Assembly: GCF_040151475.1 (NCBI RefSeq)
Contig: NZ_JBDKWG010000153.1
Span: 87,840-151,839 of the forward strand
Direction: 5' to 3'
Length of the DNA stretch: 64,000 bases
Source of the DNA: CAXBNB01 sp040151475
GTDB lineage: Bacteria; Bacteroidota; Bacteroidia; Cytophagales; Cyclobacteriaceae
The notes below the pieces were generated by a model. That model saw only the letters and a list, made by a program, of their open reading frames with translations. It ran no database searches and had not been told where the DNA came from. Made by a program: the position numbers and the translations under genes. The first letter of the stretch is position 1. Each line of letters starts with the position of its first letter. Positions 36,921-45,751 of this stretch are shown piece by piece.

Positions 36921-37556
36921 CTAAATTTTGGCAAAATAAATTTTAAGATCTTCTAAAACGATTTTAGTTTCATTATCCACTACTCCTATTTTTAATACAT
37001 CCTTTGCTACCTTAATGGCATCAATCAATTCATCCTCATCAGGAAAAACTTCCTCCAGAATTTTACAATAAGAAATCATACACATCAACACAACTACAGC
37101 AGGTGAAGGTTTTTGTCCCTTCAATACAACCGCTTTCAATACATCCCTGATTTCCTGTTCAAAAGCATAGTTTGCATTATCCATTCTTTCAGAGATTGGA
37201 ATAAACAGAAGCTTGGTAGATTCGACACTCAATATTCCACGCTGTACCAGCAACTCTATTATTTCATCCTGAATATGGTCAAATCCTGGAGCCAATCGAT
37301 CAATAGTTTGCACCACTGAATCTCCTCCATTACCTATACCTTTCAAAACACTGTCTAATATTTTATTCCCTGTACCGGAATTATCATTCATCACTATTTT
37401 ACCCCCCTGAAAACTAACTTTCTTGGATAGAGACAACTCTAAAATACAACTAGCTATCAATCCCTTATCTATTGAGTGCTCTGCAGCTGCCAACAGTCTT
37501 CCTTCATCATCATCTAATGCAATCAGCATTAATCCTTCTGCTATACTTAATTTCAT
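36921..37556 (-). CDS. GPP34 (GOLPH3/Vps74-like) family protein
   Basis: 211 residues. The start LSIAEGLMLIALDDDEGRLL, the following ILELSLSKKVSF, and the helical C-terminus fit the GPP34 domain, whose eukaryotic members (GOLPH3, Vps74) bind phosphoinositides and glycosyltransferase tails in the Golgi. Bacterial members have no established function. The region with Gly/Asp (SGTGNKILDSVLKGIGNGGDS) is a likely flexible loop. It lies 36 bp downstream of the CPA1 antiporter gene on the same strand and probably shares its transcript. Confidence 0.8.
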   Translation of the reverse strand: MKLSIAEGLMLIALDDDEGRLLAAAEHSIDKGLIASCILELSLSKKVSFQGGKIVMNDNSGTGNKILDSVLKGIGNGGDSVVQTIDRLAPGFDHIQDEIIELLVQRGILSVESTKLLFIPISERMDNANYAFEQEIRDVLKAVVLKGQKPSPAVVVLMCMISYCKILEEVFPDEDELIDAIKVAKDVLKIGVVDNETKIVLEDLKIYFAKI

Positions 37557-37592
37557 AACTTGGTAGATTATTTTACTTCTTTTTTAAAAAAT

Positions 37593-38987
37593 TCAACTTT
37601 TCAGAATCTTCTCAATAGTCAATCCCTGAACTAAAATTGAGAAAACTACTACGGCATAAGTTGCTGCTACTATTAAATCTTTAACTGGAATACTGTCGGA
37701 AAGTGAAAGTGCCAAAGCTACAGAGATTCCCCCTCTCAGTCCACCCCAGGTAAGTATTATTATAGATTTTTTCTCAAATTTTATCCCGAATAATTCCATC
37801 GCAACAACGGGCAAAGATACTCCCAAAAACCTTGCAATCAATACCACTACAATGGCTAATGCTCCTATTGTTATATATTCTGTTTCAAACGACTGAGCTA
37901 TTACTATCATCTCCAGACCAATCAAAATAAACAAAATAGCATTTAGTGCCTCATCCAGTAAGTGCCAGAATTTAAATACATACTCACCTGTAGCATTGGC
38001 CAGATGTTCGCTCCTACCCTCATTGCCTATAAACAATCCCATAATTACCATTCCCAATGGCCCTGATACATGGAGTAATTCAGCCAGTCTGCCACCAACC
38101 ATCACCAATGTCAAAGTAACCAATACTTCCAGCTCCACATGATCATTGTCTATATAGTCGAGTAGTTTAAATCCCAGAAACCCAAACAACGCACCAAGGA
38201 GTAAGCCCCCAAAAACCTCTTTCACAAAAAGTAATATTACGTCCATTGCCCCCACTTCATCTGAGCTTTCATGCTCATGTTGGGCTGCACCTTCGTGTTG
38301 GGTATAATCAGCATACTGCACTATATTTTCATTACCGGTTTCCGTATTTGCCTGATAAACCATTTCGTGTGTACCATTGTCCTGTACTCGAGCCTCTTCG
38401 CCATGATGCCTGCTCGAAGGATCTGCTATTCCCAGAATCGTAAGAAATATAACCACACCTACTCCGTCATTGAACAATGACTCACCTGCAATTTTTATTT
38501 CCAAACTTTTAACCAGTCCGAATTTTTTCACCAGTGACAATACAGCAATAGGATCTGTAGGTGAAATCAAAGCCCCGAACAAAAGACAGTAAATAAGATC
38601 AACCTCTTTTCCTGCAATAATAAAAGCCTGCTGCATTAAAAATCCAACAACAAATGTTGACAACAAGGTACCTAATGTTGCCAAGACAATAACCGGTATC
38701 TTCTGATCAAGTAAAGTTTTTAGATTCACCGATAGTGCTCCTGCAAAAAGTAAAAAGTTCAACATTACATTGAGCAGGACTTCTTTGAAATCAAAAGCTT
38801 CAATAATGTGTTCAGCTCCTTGCACAATAGGAGGCATAAAATAGCCAAGAATCAGGATTACAACTGATGAAGCCAATGCTATGGCCATCAAACCGATTGT
38901 TGAAGGTAACTTTAAAAGTGTGATGTTGACAAGTGTAAAAACCGCTGCTAAGAAAATCAACAGTGTCATCAGGTCTAATATACCCAT
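37593..38987 (-). CDS. CPA1 family Na+(K+)/H+ antiporter with His-rich loop
   Basis: 464 residues with about 12 hydrophobic segments. Family motifs present: GALISPTDPIAVL (136-150), the ion-binding Asn173-Asp174 in GESLFNDGVG, and TWGGLRGGISVALALSL near residue 415. Unusual is a hydrophilic insert of about 58 residues at 189-246 with six His and many Glu/Asp/Gln, between helices that are normally joined by a short loop. It could act as a pH or metal sensor. No RCK or CBS domain at the C-terminus, which is short. Confidence 0.92.
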   Translation of the reverse strand: MGILDLMTLLIFLAAVFTLVNITLLKLPSTIGLMAIALASSVVILILGYFMPPIVQGAEHIIEAFDFKEVLLNVMLNFLLFAGALSVNLKTLLDQKIPVIVLATLGTLLSTFVVGFLMQQAFIIAGKEVDLIYCLLFGALISPTDPIAVLSLVKKFGLVKSLEIKIAGESLFNDGVGVVIFLTILGIADPSSRHHGEEARVQDNGTHEMVYQANTETGNENIVQYADYTQHEGAAQHEHESSDEVGAMDVILLFVKEVFGGLLLGALFGFLGFKLLDYIDNDHVELEVLVTLTLVMVGGRLAELLHVSGPLGMVIMGLFIGNEGRSEHLANATGEYVFKFWHLLDEALNAILFILIGLEMIVIAQSFETEYITIGALAIVVVLIARFLGVSLPVVAMELFGIKFEKKSIIILTWGGLRGGISVALALSLSDSIPVKDLIVAATYAVVVFSILVQGLTIEKILKS

Positions 38988-39098
38988 ATTTCAATTGTTT
39001 AGGTTTGGTGGTTAAACTTCCAAAGGCGACTATTACGCATAACCTATAGAAGATACAATTTCTATTCTTTTATATTATAGATCGTAATATACTTATTA

Positions 39099-39359
39099 TT
39101 AAAGGTTCAAAAACCTATTTGCTTTACAATAATAACAAAAATACTCTCTTTCGATAAAAAAATACAAGTCAAAATATCCCTTGTAGAAAATATTATATCC
39201 TTCATTTTTATATGAACGAAAAATAAGTCGGTTGTCAAGATAAATGGAAGAGTATAAGACACTATAAACAAACCTGTCTTTTATACTCGTTTTGAATGTA
39301 ATTCTATCATCACCATAAGCTTTAATCTCAAATTCAAAAATTACAACTGAAGTTTTTTT
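39099..39359 (-). pseudogene. Possible gene remnant without a start codon
   Basis: An uninterrupted minus-strand reading frame of 86 codons in the 590-bp AT-rich spacer between the antiporter and the serine genes. It has no ATG/GTG start; the frame is closed upstream by a stop that falls in a run of nine A at 39353-39361 (as read on the minus strand), and removing one base there would open the frame for another ~20 codons. Composition is rich in Tyr/Phe with alternating strands (VIFEFEIKAYGDDRITFK), unlike random AT-rich sequence. No family recognised. Could be chance. Confidence 0.25.
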
Positions 39360-39509
39360 TTACGACATGTCCTGGCAAATAGCTGATTGAGAGTAGCAAT
39401 ATCTGTGATAGTATTTTTAATAATCAACCGACTTTTTCCAAATATTAAAATTTTTCAAATCTTAGACGAGATTATTTCGTTTACATTCTCTTTTTAAAGA
39501 AAGAGAAAA

Positions 39510-39517
39510 TAATTTTG
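39510..39517 (+). promoter_or_regulatory. Possible -7 promoter element of the serine biosynthesis gene
   Basis: TAATTTTG matches TAnnTTTG; no clear -33 TTTG. Transcription would begin near 39523, leaving about 55 nt before the preferred start at 39579; the ATG at 39534 would be only some 10 nt from the transcript start. Remaining spacer from 38988 shows no other gene or signal beyond the remnant frame. Confidence 0.4.
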
Positions 39518-39578
39518 CGCCCTTCTAGGAGAGATGGCAGTCTCTAGAGGCACTTTTCAGAAAAATTCAAATTACCAA

Positions 39579-41474
39579 ATGGAAAAAACAGCGGTAAAAA
39601 ATTTTGTCATTGATTTTGACAGCACATTCACTCAGGTTGAGGCCTTAGACGTATTGGGAGAAATATCTCTCACGGGAACTGATAAAGAAGAGGTATTGCT
39701 TAAGATAAAAGATTTTACCGACTCTGCTATGGCCGGAAATATTTCATTTCGTGAGTCTCTAAACGGTAGAATAAAGTTGCTTCATGCGCACAAAGATCAA
39801 TTACCCGAACTCATCTCTGTGCTAAGAAACAAAGTTTCAAAGTCATTTATTAGAAATAAAGAATTTCTTTCTAACCACTCAGAAAATGTTTACATCATAT
39901 CCAATGGTTTCAAAGAGTTCATTTGCCCAATTGTAAAGGAATACGGCATAAGAGAAGACCATGTATTTGCAAACACCTTTTGTTATGACGAGGCAGGATA
40001 CATAGTAGGCTTTGATATGGACAACATACTGTCCGGAGACAAAGGAAAGCCTGCCGTAATCAAAGAAATGAAACTCAAAGGAGAAGTTCATGTGATTGGA
40101 GACGGATACACAGACTATGAAATCCGTGAATACGGCATGGCCGAAAGATTTTATGCCTTTACCGAAAATGTATCCAGACAAAAAGTATTGGAAAAAGCAG
40201 ATCATATAGCACCATCATTAGACGAAATACTATATCACAATAACATGGAGAGAGCTCTATCATACCCTAAAAACAGAATCAAAGTATTGTTACTTGAAAA
40301 CATTCATCAGGTAGGTGTAAACCTAATGCAGGAAGAAGGTTATCAGGTAGAAGTATATCCTGCCGGTCTTTCTGAAGACGAACTGGTTGAGAAAATCAAA
40401 GACGTTTCCATTTTAGGTATTCGTTCGAAAACAAATGTCACGAAACGAGTAATCGAAAATGCAAAAAAACTAAAAGCAGTTGGCGCATTTTGTATTGGCA
40501 CCAACCAGATAGATTTAAAAGAATGCCAAAAGAACGGTATAGCAGTATTCAATGCTCCCTATAGCAACACCCGATCTGTTGTAGAACTGGCTATTGCGGA
40601 AATGATAATGTTAATCAGAAATTTGCCAGACAAAATAGTTGCCATGCATGCCGGCAAATGGGATAAGTCTGCCAAAGGAAGCTATGAGATACGAGGTAAA
40701 AAATTAGGTCTTGTCGGCTATGGTAACATTGGCAAGCAACTTTCAGTTATAGGTGAGGCTATGGGGATGCAGGTTTATTACTATGACTTAAACGAAAAGC
40801 TGGCATTGGGCAATGCTACAAAATGCAAATCATTGCAGGAAATGCTAAGCACTGTTGATGTAGTTTCTCTTCATGTAGATGGCAGAAAGGAAAATAAAAA
40901 CCTGATCGGTAAGCAAGAATTTGAATGGATGAAAGATGGGATGATTTTCCTAAACCTGAGCAGGGGTCATGTAGTTGATATTGCAGAATTGAAAAAGAAC
41001 ATCGAAAGTGGCAAAATAGCAGGTGCGTCTGTAGATGTTTTTCCAGTGGAGCCATATAGCAATGCGGATGAGTTTATCTCTGAATTGAGAACATTACCAA
41101 ATACGATACTTACTCCTCACATTGGTGGTAGTACACAAGAAGCACAGGAAAACATTGCCGAATTTGTACCTACTAAAATTATGGATTATATCAATACAGG
41201 ATCAACTACCAACAGTGTAAATTTCCCGGATATAACCTTACCTGCATTCGAAAATGCACATAGGTTCATTCATATACACCACAACAAGCCTGGTGTATTG
41301 GCTGAAATCACAAATATGCTCGCTTCGCACAATATCAACGTAGTAGGCCAATACCTAAAAACAAATGAAACCATAGGTTACGTTATTACAGATATTGATA
41401 AAGGGTATGATCCCGCTGTTACTAAAGAATTGAAGAAAATAGAAGGCACAATAAAATTCAGGGTGCTGTATTAA
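39579..41474 (+). CDS. serA: Fused phosphoserine phosphatase-like / D-3-phosphoglycerate dehydrogenase
   Basis: 631 residues from ATG 39579 (MEKTAVKNFVIDFD); an ATG at 39534 adds 15 residues of low quality. N-terminal HAD phosphatase domain (about 5-215) with the nucleophile motif DFDSTF and GDGYTDYEI, as in SerB. Then 3-phosphoglycerate dehydrogenase: NAD-binding GYGNIGKQL, the LSRGHVVD segment, and catalytic LTPHIGGSTQEAQ. C-terminal ACT domain (about 555-631: HIHHNKPGVLAEIT), the site of serine feedback in SerA. First and last steps of serine synthesis would thus be on one chain, with the middle enzyme encoded by the next gene. Fusions of this kind occur in Bacteroidota. Confidence 0.9.
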   Translation: MEKTAVKNFVIDFDSTFTQVEALDVLGEISLTGTDKEEVLLKIKDFTDSAMAGNISFRESLNGRIKLLHAHKDQLPELISVLRNKVSKSFIRNKEFLSNHSENVYIISNGFKEFICPIVKEYGIREDHVFANTFCYDEAGYIVGFDMDNILSGDKGKPAVIKEMKLKGEVHVIGDGYTDYEIREYGMAERFYAFTENVSRQKVLEKADHIAPSLDEILYHNNMERALSYPKNRIKVLLLENIHQVGVNLMQEEGYQVEVYPAGLSEDELVEKIKDVSILGIRSKTNVTKRVIENAKKLKAVGAFCIGTNQIDLKECQKNGIAVFNAPYSNTRSVVELAIAEMIMLIRNLPDKIVAMHAGKWDKSAKGSYEIRGKKLGLVGYGNIGKQLSVIGEAMGMQVYYYDLNEKLALGNATKCKSLQEMLSTVDVVSLHVDGRKENKNLIGKQEFEWMKDGMIFLNLSRGHVVDIAELKKNIESGKIAGASVDVFPVEPYSNADEFISELRTLPNTILTPHIGGSTQEAQENIAEFVPTKIMDYINTGSTTNSVNFPDITLPAFENAHRFIHIHHNKPGVLAEITNMLASHNINVVGQYLKTNETIGYVITDIDKGYDPAVTKELKKIEGTIKFRVLY

Positions 41475-41503
41475 AAACCAGAAAGAATATTGAATGCACT
41501 AAA

Positions 41504-41530
41504 AAAGCCTTTAGCAGAACTAAAGGCTTT
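41504..41530 (+). terminator. Hairpin after the serA-type gene
   Basis: AAAGCCTTTA (41504-41513) with TAAAGGCTTT (41521-41530), 7-nt loop. T run is poor on the plus strand (only the last TTT of the stem), so it may be a weak terminator. The remaining 41531-41853 spacer has no gene that I can support. Confidence 0.55.
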
Positions 41531-41853
41531 ATAGTGTTAAGGCGACAAGGTTAATTAAACCCCTGTTATTTAAAGGATTTGAGCTGCCGAATCAATTCAA
41601 CCTTCCACTGTTATCCTACAAGAGGTTTTGACTCAACGAATCGAATCAAAATGAGGCCCGGTTTAGCCAACCAGCTTCACTCAATTATTGTTAAAATGTT
41701 AGGTTTAATAACAATAGCGTCAACCTTAAGCAACTGATACAAAGTTATCCAAGCAATTATCATTTTACAATGAACTGCTAAACTTTTCTTTTTGATGAAA
41801 TTAAATTCACTCGTTTTCTTTTTCAGAAAACAAGATTTACTGAACATTGCACT

Positions 41854-42936
41854 ATGAAAAAAATCCATTTCACTCCGGGTCCTTCAGAAGTATATTTCAC
41901 TGTCGAAGAACATGTTAAAAACGCATTCAAACATCAAATTCCAAGCATTACTCACAGAGGAAGTGAATTTATTAGTCTTTATAGAGAAACAGTAGAAAAC
42001 ATCAGGACACTCTTAAATCTACCAGACAACTTTCAAATCGCATTTACAACTTCTGCCACAGAAGTATGGGAAAGAATGTCGGAAAACTTAATCGAAGAAC
42101 ATTCATACCACCTGGTCAATGGAGACTTTTCAGGCAAATTCCATAAAGCAGCAAAAGCAATTGGAAAAAATGCAATTGCCAACATGGCTGCTCCCGGAAC
42201 CTGTGCCAATGTGAATGAATTAACAATTCCAGATGAAGTAGAGCTTATCGGCCTTGCTCAAAATGAAACCAGCACGGGGGCTGCACTTCCGTTGGAAGAC
42301 ATATATACTCTAAGGAAAAACAACCCCGAAAAGCTCTTGGTTGTTGATGCGGTGAGCTCACTTCCGGTAATTGACCTGGACTTTAGTCAGGTTGATTCTG
42401 TTTATTGTTCAGTTCAAAAGTGCTTTGGCCTTCCTGCTGGTCTTGGCGTATGGATATACAACGAAAAATGCCTTGAGAAAGCCGGACAATTAAAAGTCAA
42501 AGGCAAATATCATGACACTTACCATTCATTGTTGAATTTGGAGAAATTCACAAAAAAACACCAAACACCATGCACTCCAAATGTCTTGGGAATTTACCTC
42601 TTGGGGAAAGTTGTGGGTGACATGTTGCACAAAGGAATAGATGTAATCAGAAGAGAGTCCAATTACAAATCTGCCCTTTTGTACAATCTGTTTGAATCAC
42701 ACGATCAATTAAACCCATTTGTTAGTGAAAAGCGTTTTCGTTCGCTTACAGTTGGTGTCGCTGAAGTGAAGGGTGACTCTTCCAAACTTATCAAAAGGCT
42801 ATCAGATCAAGGCATGGAAACAGGTAGCGGTTACGGAGAATTTAAAAACTCACACATCCGTATAGCCAACTTCCCAACTCACTCTAAAGAACAAATAGAA
42901 ATGTTGGTGGATACCGTAAGTAGTTCGGAGTTCTAA
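41854..42936 (+). CDS. serC: Class V aminotransferase, probable phosphoserine aminotransferase
   Basis: 360 residues, cytoplasmic, PLP-dependent. FTPGPSEVY at the start, VVDAVSSLPVIDLDF before the PLP-binding Lys in YCSVQKCFGLPAGLGVWI, and IRIANFPTHSKEQIEML at the end fit the SerC branch of class V. It catalyses phosphohydroxypyruvate to phosphoserine; its position after the fused SerB-SerA gene supports this. Somewhat divergent from E. coli SerC, so the related class V enzymes (alanine-glyoxylate type) remain possible. Confidence 0.85.
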   Translation: MKKIHFTPGPSEVYFTVEEHVKNAFKHQIPSITHRGSEFISLYRETVENIRTLLNLPDNFQIAFTTSATEVWERMSENLIEEHSYHLVNGDFSGKFHKAAKAIGKNAIANMAAPGTCANVNELTIPDEVELIGLAQNETSTGAALPLEDIYTLRKNNPEKLLVVDAVSSLPVIDLDFSQVDSVYCSVQKCFGLPAGLGVWIYNEKCLEKAGQLKVKGKYHDTYHSLLNLEKFTKKHQTPCTPNVLGIYLLGKVVGDMLHKGIDVIRRESNYKSALLYNLFESHDQLNPFVSEKRFRSLTVGVAEVKGDSSKLIKRLSDQGMETGSGYGEFKNSHIRIANFPTHSKEQIEMLVDTVSSSEF

Positions 42937-42972
42937 AGACTACCAACCACATCGGTCAGAAAATCAGGGATG

Positions 42973-43009
42973 TTTCTGAATAATAGAAAAAAGTTCTATT
43001 ATTCAGAAA
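42973..43009 (+). terminator. Long hairpin after serC
   Basis: A perfect 16-bp stem (TTTCTGAATAATAGAA at 42973-42988 with 42994-43009) and a 5-nt loop, followed by a short T-rich stretch. Probable terminator between serC and the Usp gene. Confidence 0.7.
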
Positions 43010-43061
43010 TTTCAATATTGAATTATTTCGAGTTAAATTTGCATTCCTAACCCCACGAACT

Positions 43062-43982
43062 ATGTATTCGTTCAAGAAAATACTGGTCGCTCTTGACCAC
43101 ACCTCGCATGACAAAGAGCTTGTAGATGCAGCCTCTTTCATTTCTACTCTGTCGAAAACAAAGGATGTATATTTTATAAATGTTGTCAAGGATTTGAATA
43201 TCCCAAAAAACATTAGAAAAGAATTTCCAGACATTATATCTAATGCAGTATCAGAACGAACTGTGGAAATACAAAACCTGGTGAAAGAGAACTATTCATA
43301 CAAAGAAGCTAAAACTCACATTGAAATTAAACCCGGAAATCCCACCAGTGCCATTCTAAAATACAGTATTGAAAAAAATATTGACCTGATACTGGTAGGA
43401 AGGAAAAACACGAGAAAAGACGGTGGTATAATAATAAACAGGCTGGCCAGAAAAGCAGCCTGCTCTCTCCTTGTAATACCAATCGAGTACCAGAAAAGAG
43501 TAAAAAAAATCTTAGTACCAATAGACTTTTCAGACTACTCAGTTGAAGCACTCAAACAGGCCATAAATCTTGCAGCCCCCAACCTTCCCAATGTGAAAAT
43601 ATACATTCAAAATGTATTTCAAGTACCAAATGGATACCGCTACACTGGCAGGACTTTTAAAGAATTTGCAGTCATAATGAAAGAAAATGCCGAGAAGGAC
43701 TACAAAAGCTTTATGCATAAAATCGACACCAAAGGAGTGAATATTGAACCTGTTTACACTTTGGATCGAAGCGACAACCTTATTGCTAAGATATACAGCA
43801 CCGGACTAAGACTGAATGCAGATGCCATTGTCATTGGAGCAAAAGGAAGGACTGATACTACCGCCATTTTCATAGGAAGTAGTGCCGAAAAACTCATTCA
43901 TATAGATTCTACCATACCCATAATGGTAGTGAGGCCTAAAGGAAAACGAGCAGGAATAATCGAATTGTTAAAAGACATTTAG
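43062..43982 (+). CDS. Tandem universal stress protein (UspA family)
   Basis: 306 residues with two Usp domains (about 1-145 and 148-300). The first starts FKKILVALDHTS and the second KKILVPIDFSDYS. The ATP-binding pattern G-2x-G-9x-G(S/T) is clear in the second (IGAKGRTDTTAIFIGSSAEKL) and degenerate in the first (GRKNTRKDGGIIINRLA), so probably only the second binds ATP. Cytoplasmic stress-response protein; monocistronic. Confidence 0.92.
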   Translation: MYSFKKILVALDHTSHDKELVDAASFISTLSKTKDVYFINVVKDLNIPKNIRKEFPDIISNAVSERTVEIQNLVKENYSYKEAKTHIEIKPGNPTSAILKYSIEKNIDLILVGRKNTRKDGGIIINRLARKAACSLLVIPIEYQKRVKKILVPIDFSDYSVEALKQAINLAAPNLPNVKIYIQNVFQVPNGYRYTGRTFKEFAVIMKENAEKDYKSFMHKIDTKGVNIEPVYTLDRSDNLIAKIYSTGLRLNADAIVIGAKGRTDTTAIFIGSSAEKLIHIDSTIPIMVVRPKGKRAGIIELLKDI

Positions 43983-44119
43983 ATAAAGATCTAAGAGTCA
44001 TCTCATTTGATTTACAACCCAAACAAATATCAATTTCTTAAAATTGATATTATTACCAATTCACTTTCCTGACAATGGTTTATATTCTATTTTACATATA
44101 GATATAATCTCATTAGAAA

Positions 44120-44548
44120 ATGAAAAAGAATAGATTATTAATTTTCCTTCCAAGGATAATTGTAGCGTTTATCCTCTTGCAAACATTGTTTTTCAAATTT
44201 GGTATCGGTGGGAATGAAGCGTTGCAAGAGTCAAAAGAAATATTTGGAATTATCGCACTAAGAACATTCGGAAGTGCTGACCAGGAAGCAGTCATTCGTA
44301 TAGGTACCGGAATAGCAGAGCTAGCTGCATCTATTTTAATCCTTCTAAATGCTACAGCCTACATTGGAGCACTAGTAACCATCGGTCTAATGGGAGGAGC
44401 CATACTATCGCATCTCTTATTTCTGGGAATAGAAGTAAAAGGAGATAATGGCCAGCTTTTTATCATGGCAATGGTGGTATTATTAACTGCTCTTATCGTA
44501 TTGTATAGAGAGAGAAAGAAAGTACCACAACTCTTCAAAAAAAATTAA
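44120..44548 (+). CDS. DoxX-like four-helix membrane protein
   Basis: 142 residues with four hydrophobic helices (about 8-28, 62-82, 83-105, 112-132). The pattern LPRIIVAFILLQTLFFKF at the start and IGTGIAELAASILIL in helix 2 fit the DoxX/DoxD-like family. Function in bacteria is poorly defined. It ends 34 bp before a large inverted-repeat structure. Confidence 0.75.
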   Translation: MKKNRLLIFLPRIIVAFILLQTLFFKFGIGGNEALQESKEIFGIIALRTFGSADQEAVIRIGTGIAELAASILILLNATAYIGALVTIGLMGGAILSHLLFLGIEVKGDNGQLFIMAMVVLLTALIVLYRERKKVPQLFKKN

Positions 44549-44582
44549 GTCTATTTTTACTTGCCTGGCAAAGACTATTTAA

Positions 44583-44699
44583 AGTCTGTCTATAATGTGC
44601 TTTAAGAAGCCTTTCAGGATTCTTAAAGCTTACTGTTTTAACAGTTTTACCAATCTTTAAAAGCTTAGTAAAGCGTGGATCGTACTTTATAGACAGACT
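44583..44699. repeat. Cloverleaf-like inverted-repeat element
   Basis: Outer arms AGTCTGTCTATAA (44583-44595) and TTATAGACAGACT (44687-44699) pair over 13 bp without mismatch. Inside are a 9-bp hairpin CTTTAAGAA/TTCTTAAAG (44600-44628), a 5-bp hairpin ACTGT/ACAGT (44632-44645), and a further CTTTA/TAAAG pair (near 44655-44673). The element fills the whole space between convergent genes and abuts the stop codon at 44700. It may be a bidirectional terminator or a small mobile (MITE-like) repeat. Confidence 0.6.
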
Positions 44700-45620
44700 C
44701 TATTTAATCACAAACGTCTCTGATCCCATTTTGTAGTCATCAGTATATACATCAATCTGATGTTTGCCAATGGCATAATCACTTCCCTTACTATATAAAA
44801 AAGTAAGGCTTTGCTTAGTTCTGTCGTAGAGTATCTCCTGCTTTGCCGTATAAAATATCTCTCTTCCCTCAAACATAAATGATCCTGAGCCTGAAGCTAC
44901 ATCAAAAAGCACATTGCCATCCGGATCGGTTATTTTGATCATAATATCTTTTCCTTCGATTGGTGCTACTTTGTTTTCATTTATGTCAAATTGTATTTTT
45001 AAATGATCCACGTGACGATTTCTGAATTCACCTTCCCTTTCTCTTCCCTTATCAGATACAGCCAATATTTTCATTCCTTCAATCTTCAATCTTGAAGCTA
45101 CCGCAATTTTCTCTTCAAGCTCAGTTTTGTTACTTTCAAGATTTCGCAAAGATGCATTTAACTCATTCTTCTCCGTTTTCAGCACCACATTTTCTTCATT
45201 CAGCTGCTCATTGATCAGCTTGAGCTTTTTTATTTCTTCATCCTGATTTAGCAGTAATTGCTGATAGCCATCCACTTTATCTTTTAATCCGGCTATCTGT
45301 CTGTATGCTCTTGTTCTAAACTGTTGTTTTTCTTCTTCCAACTGCTCTCTGATTTTTACCAGAGTATCAATTTCTCCACCGAGCTGAGATATTTCAAGAA
45401 TTTTTTTATCCAACTCTCCTCCAATAGAATCCAGACTATAGTATGCTTCGTCGAGTTGTTTTTCCGTTTTGGCCTTTTCTTCTTCCAAATCCATGTTCTC
45501 AATGAATTTATAGACAAGCCCTCCTCCGATGACTACTATGAATATGATTAAAACGGCTACCAGGATGTTCTTTTTTGGAGCTTCTTGTCCCGCATTGTTT
45601 GCTCCCTGTATTTCTTCCAT
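44700..45620 (-). CDS. Membrane-anchored coiled-coil protein
   Basis: 306 residues. One N-terminal transmembrane helix (about 19-41, NILVAVLIIFIVVIGGGLVY) with a short cytoplasmic tail, then a long coiled coil (about 45-180, rich in Glu/Lys/Leu heptads), then a beta-rich C-terminal domain (about 185-306; ILAVSDKGREREGEFRN, KITDPDGNVLFD). No named family; the topology suggests a cell-envelope spacer protein facing the periplasm. Confidence 0.72.
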   Translation of the reverse strand: MEEIQGANNAGQEAPKKNILVAVLIIFIVVIGGGLVYKFIENMDLEEEKAKTEKQLDEAYYSLDSIGGELDKKILEISQLGGEIDTLVKIREQLEEEKQQFRTRAYRQIAGLKDKVDGYQQLLLNQDEEIKKLKLINEQLNEENVVLKTEKNELNASLRNLESNKTELEEKIAVASRLKIEGMKILAVSDKGREREGEFRNRHVDHLKIQFDINENKVAPIEGKDIMIKITDPDGNVLFDVASGSGSFMFEGREIFYTAKQEILYDRTKQSLTFLYSKGSDYAIGKHQIDVYTDDYKMGSETFVIK

Positions 45621-45751
45621 TAATTCTATTTTCCTTTAAAACTGCAAAATTAGGCTTTAATTACACTTTACCAAGAAATTAAAGAAGTAGTGGGAATTTG
45701 GAGAGAATGATTAACATTTTCTCACTACACACAAAAAATACACTTGGAATA

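Noticed and set aside
45003..45018. CACGTG-containing sequence as a possible parS site
   Set aside because: Only the six-base core matches; the flanking bases do not fit the TGTTTCACGTGAAACA consensus, and it lies inside a coding region.
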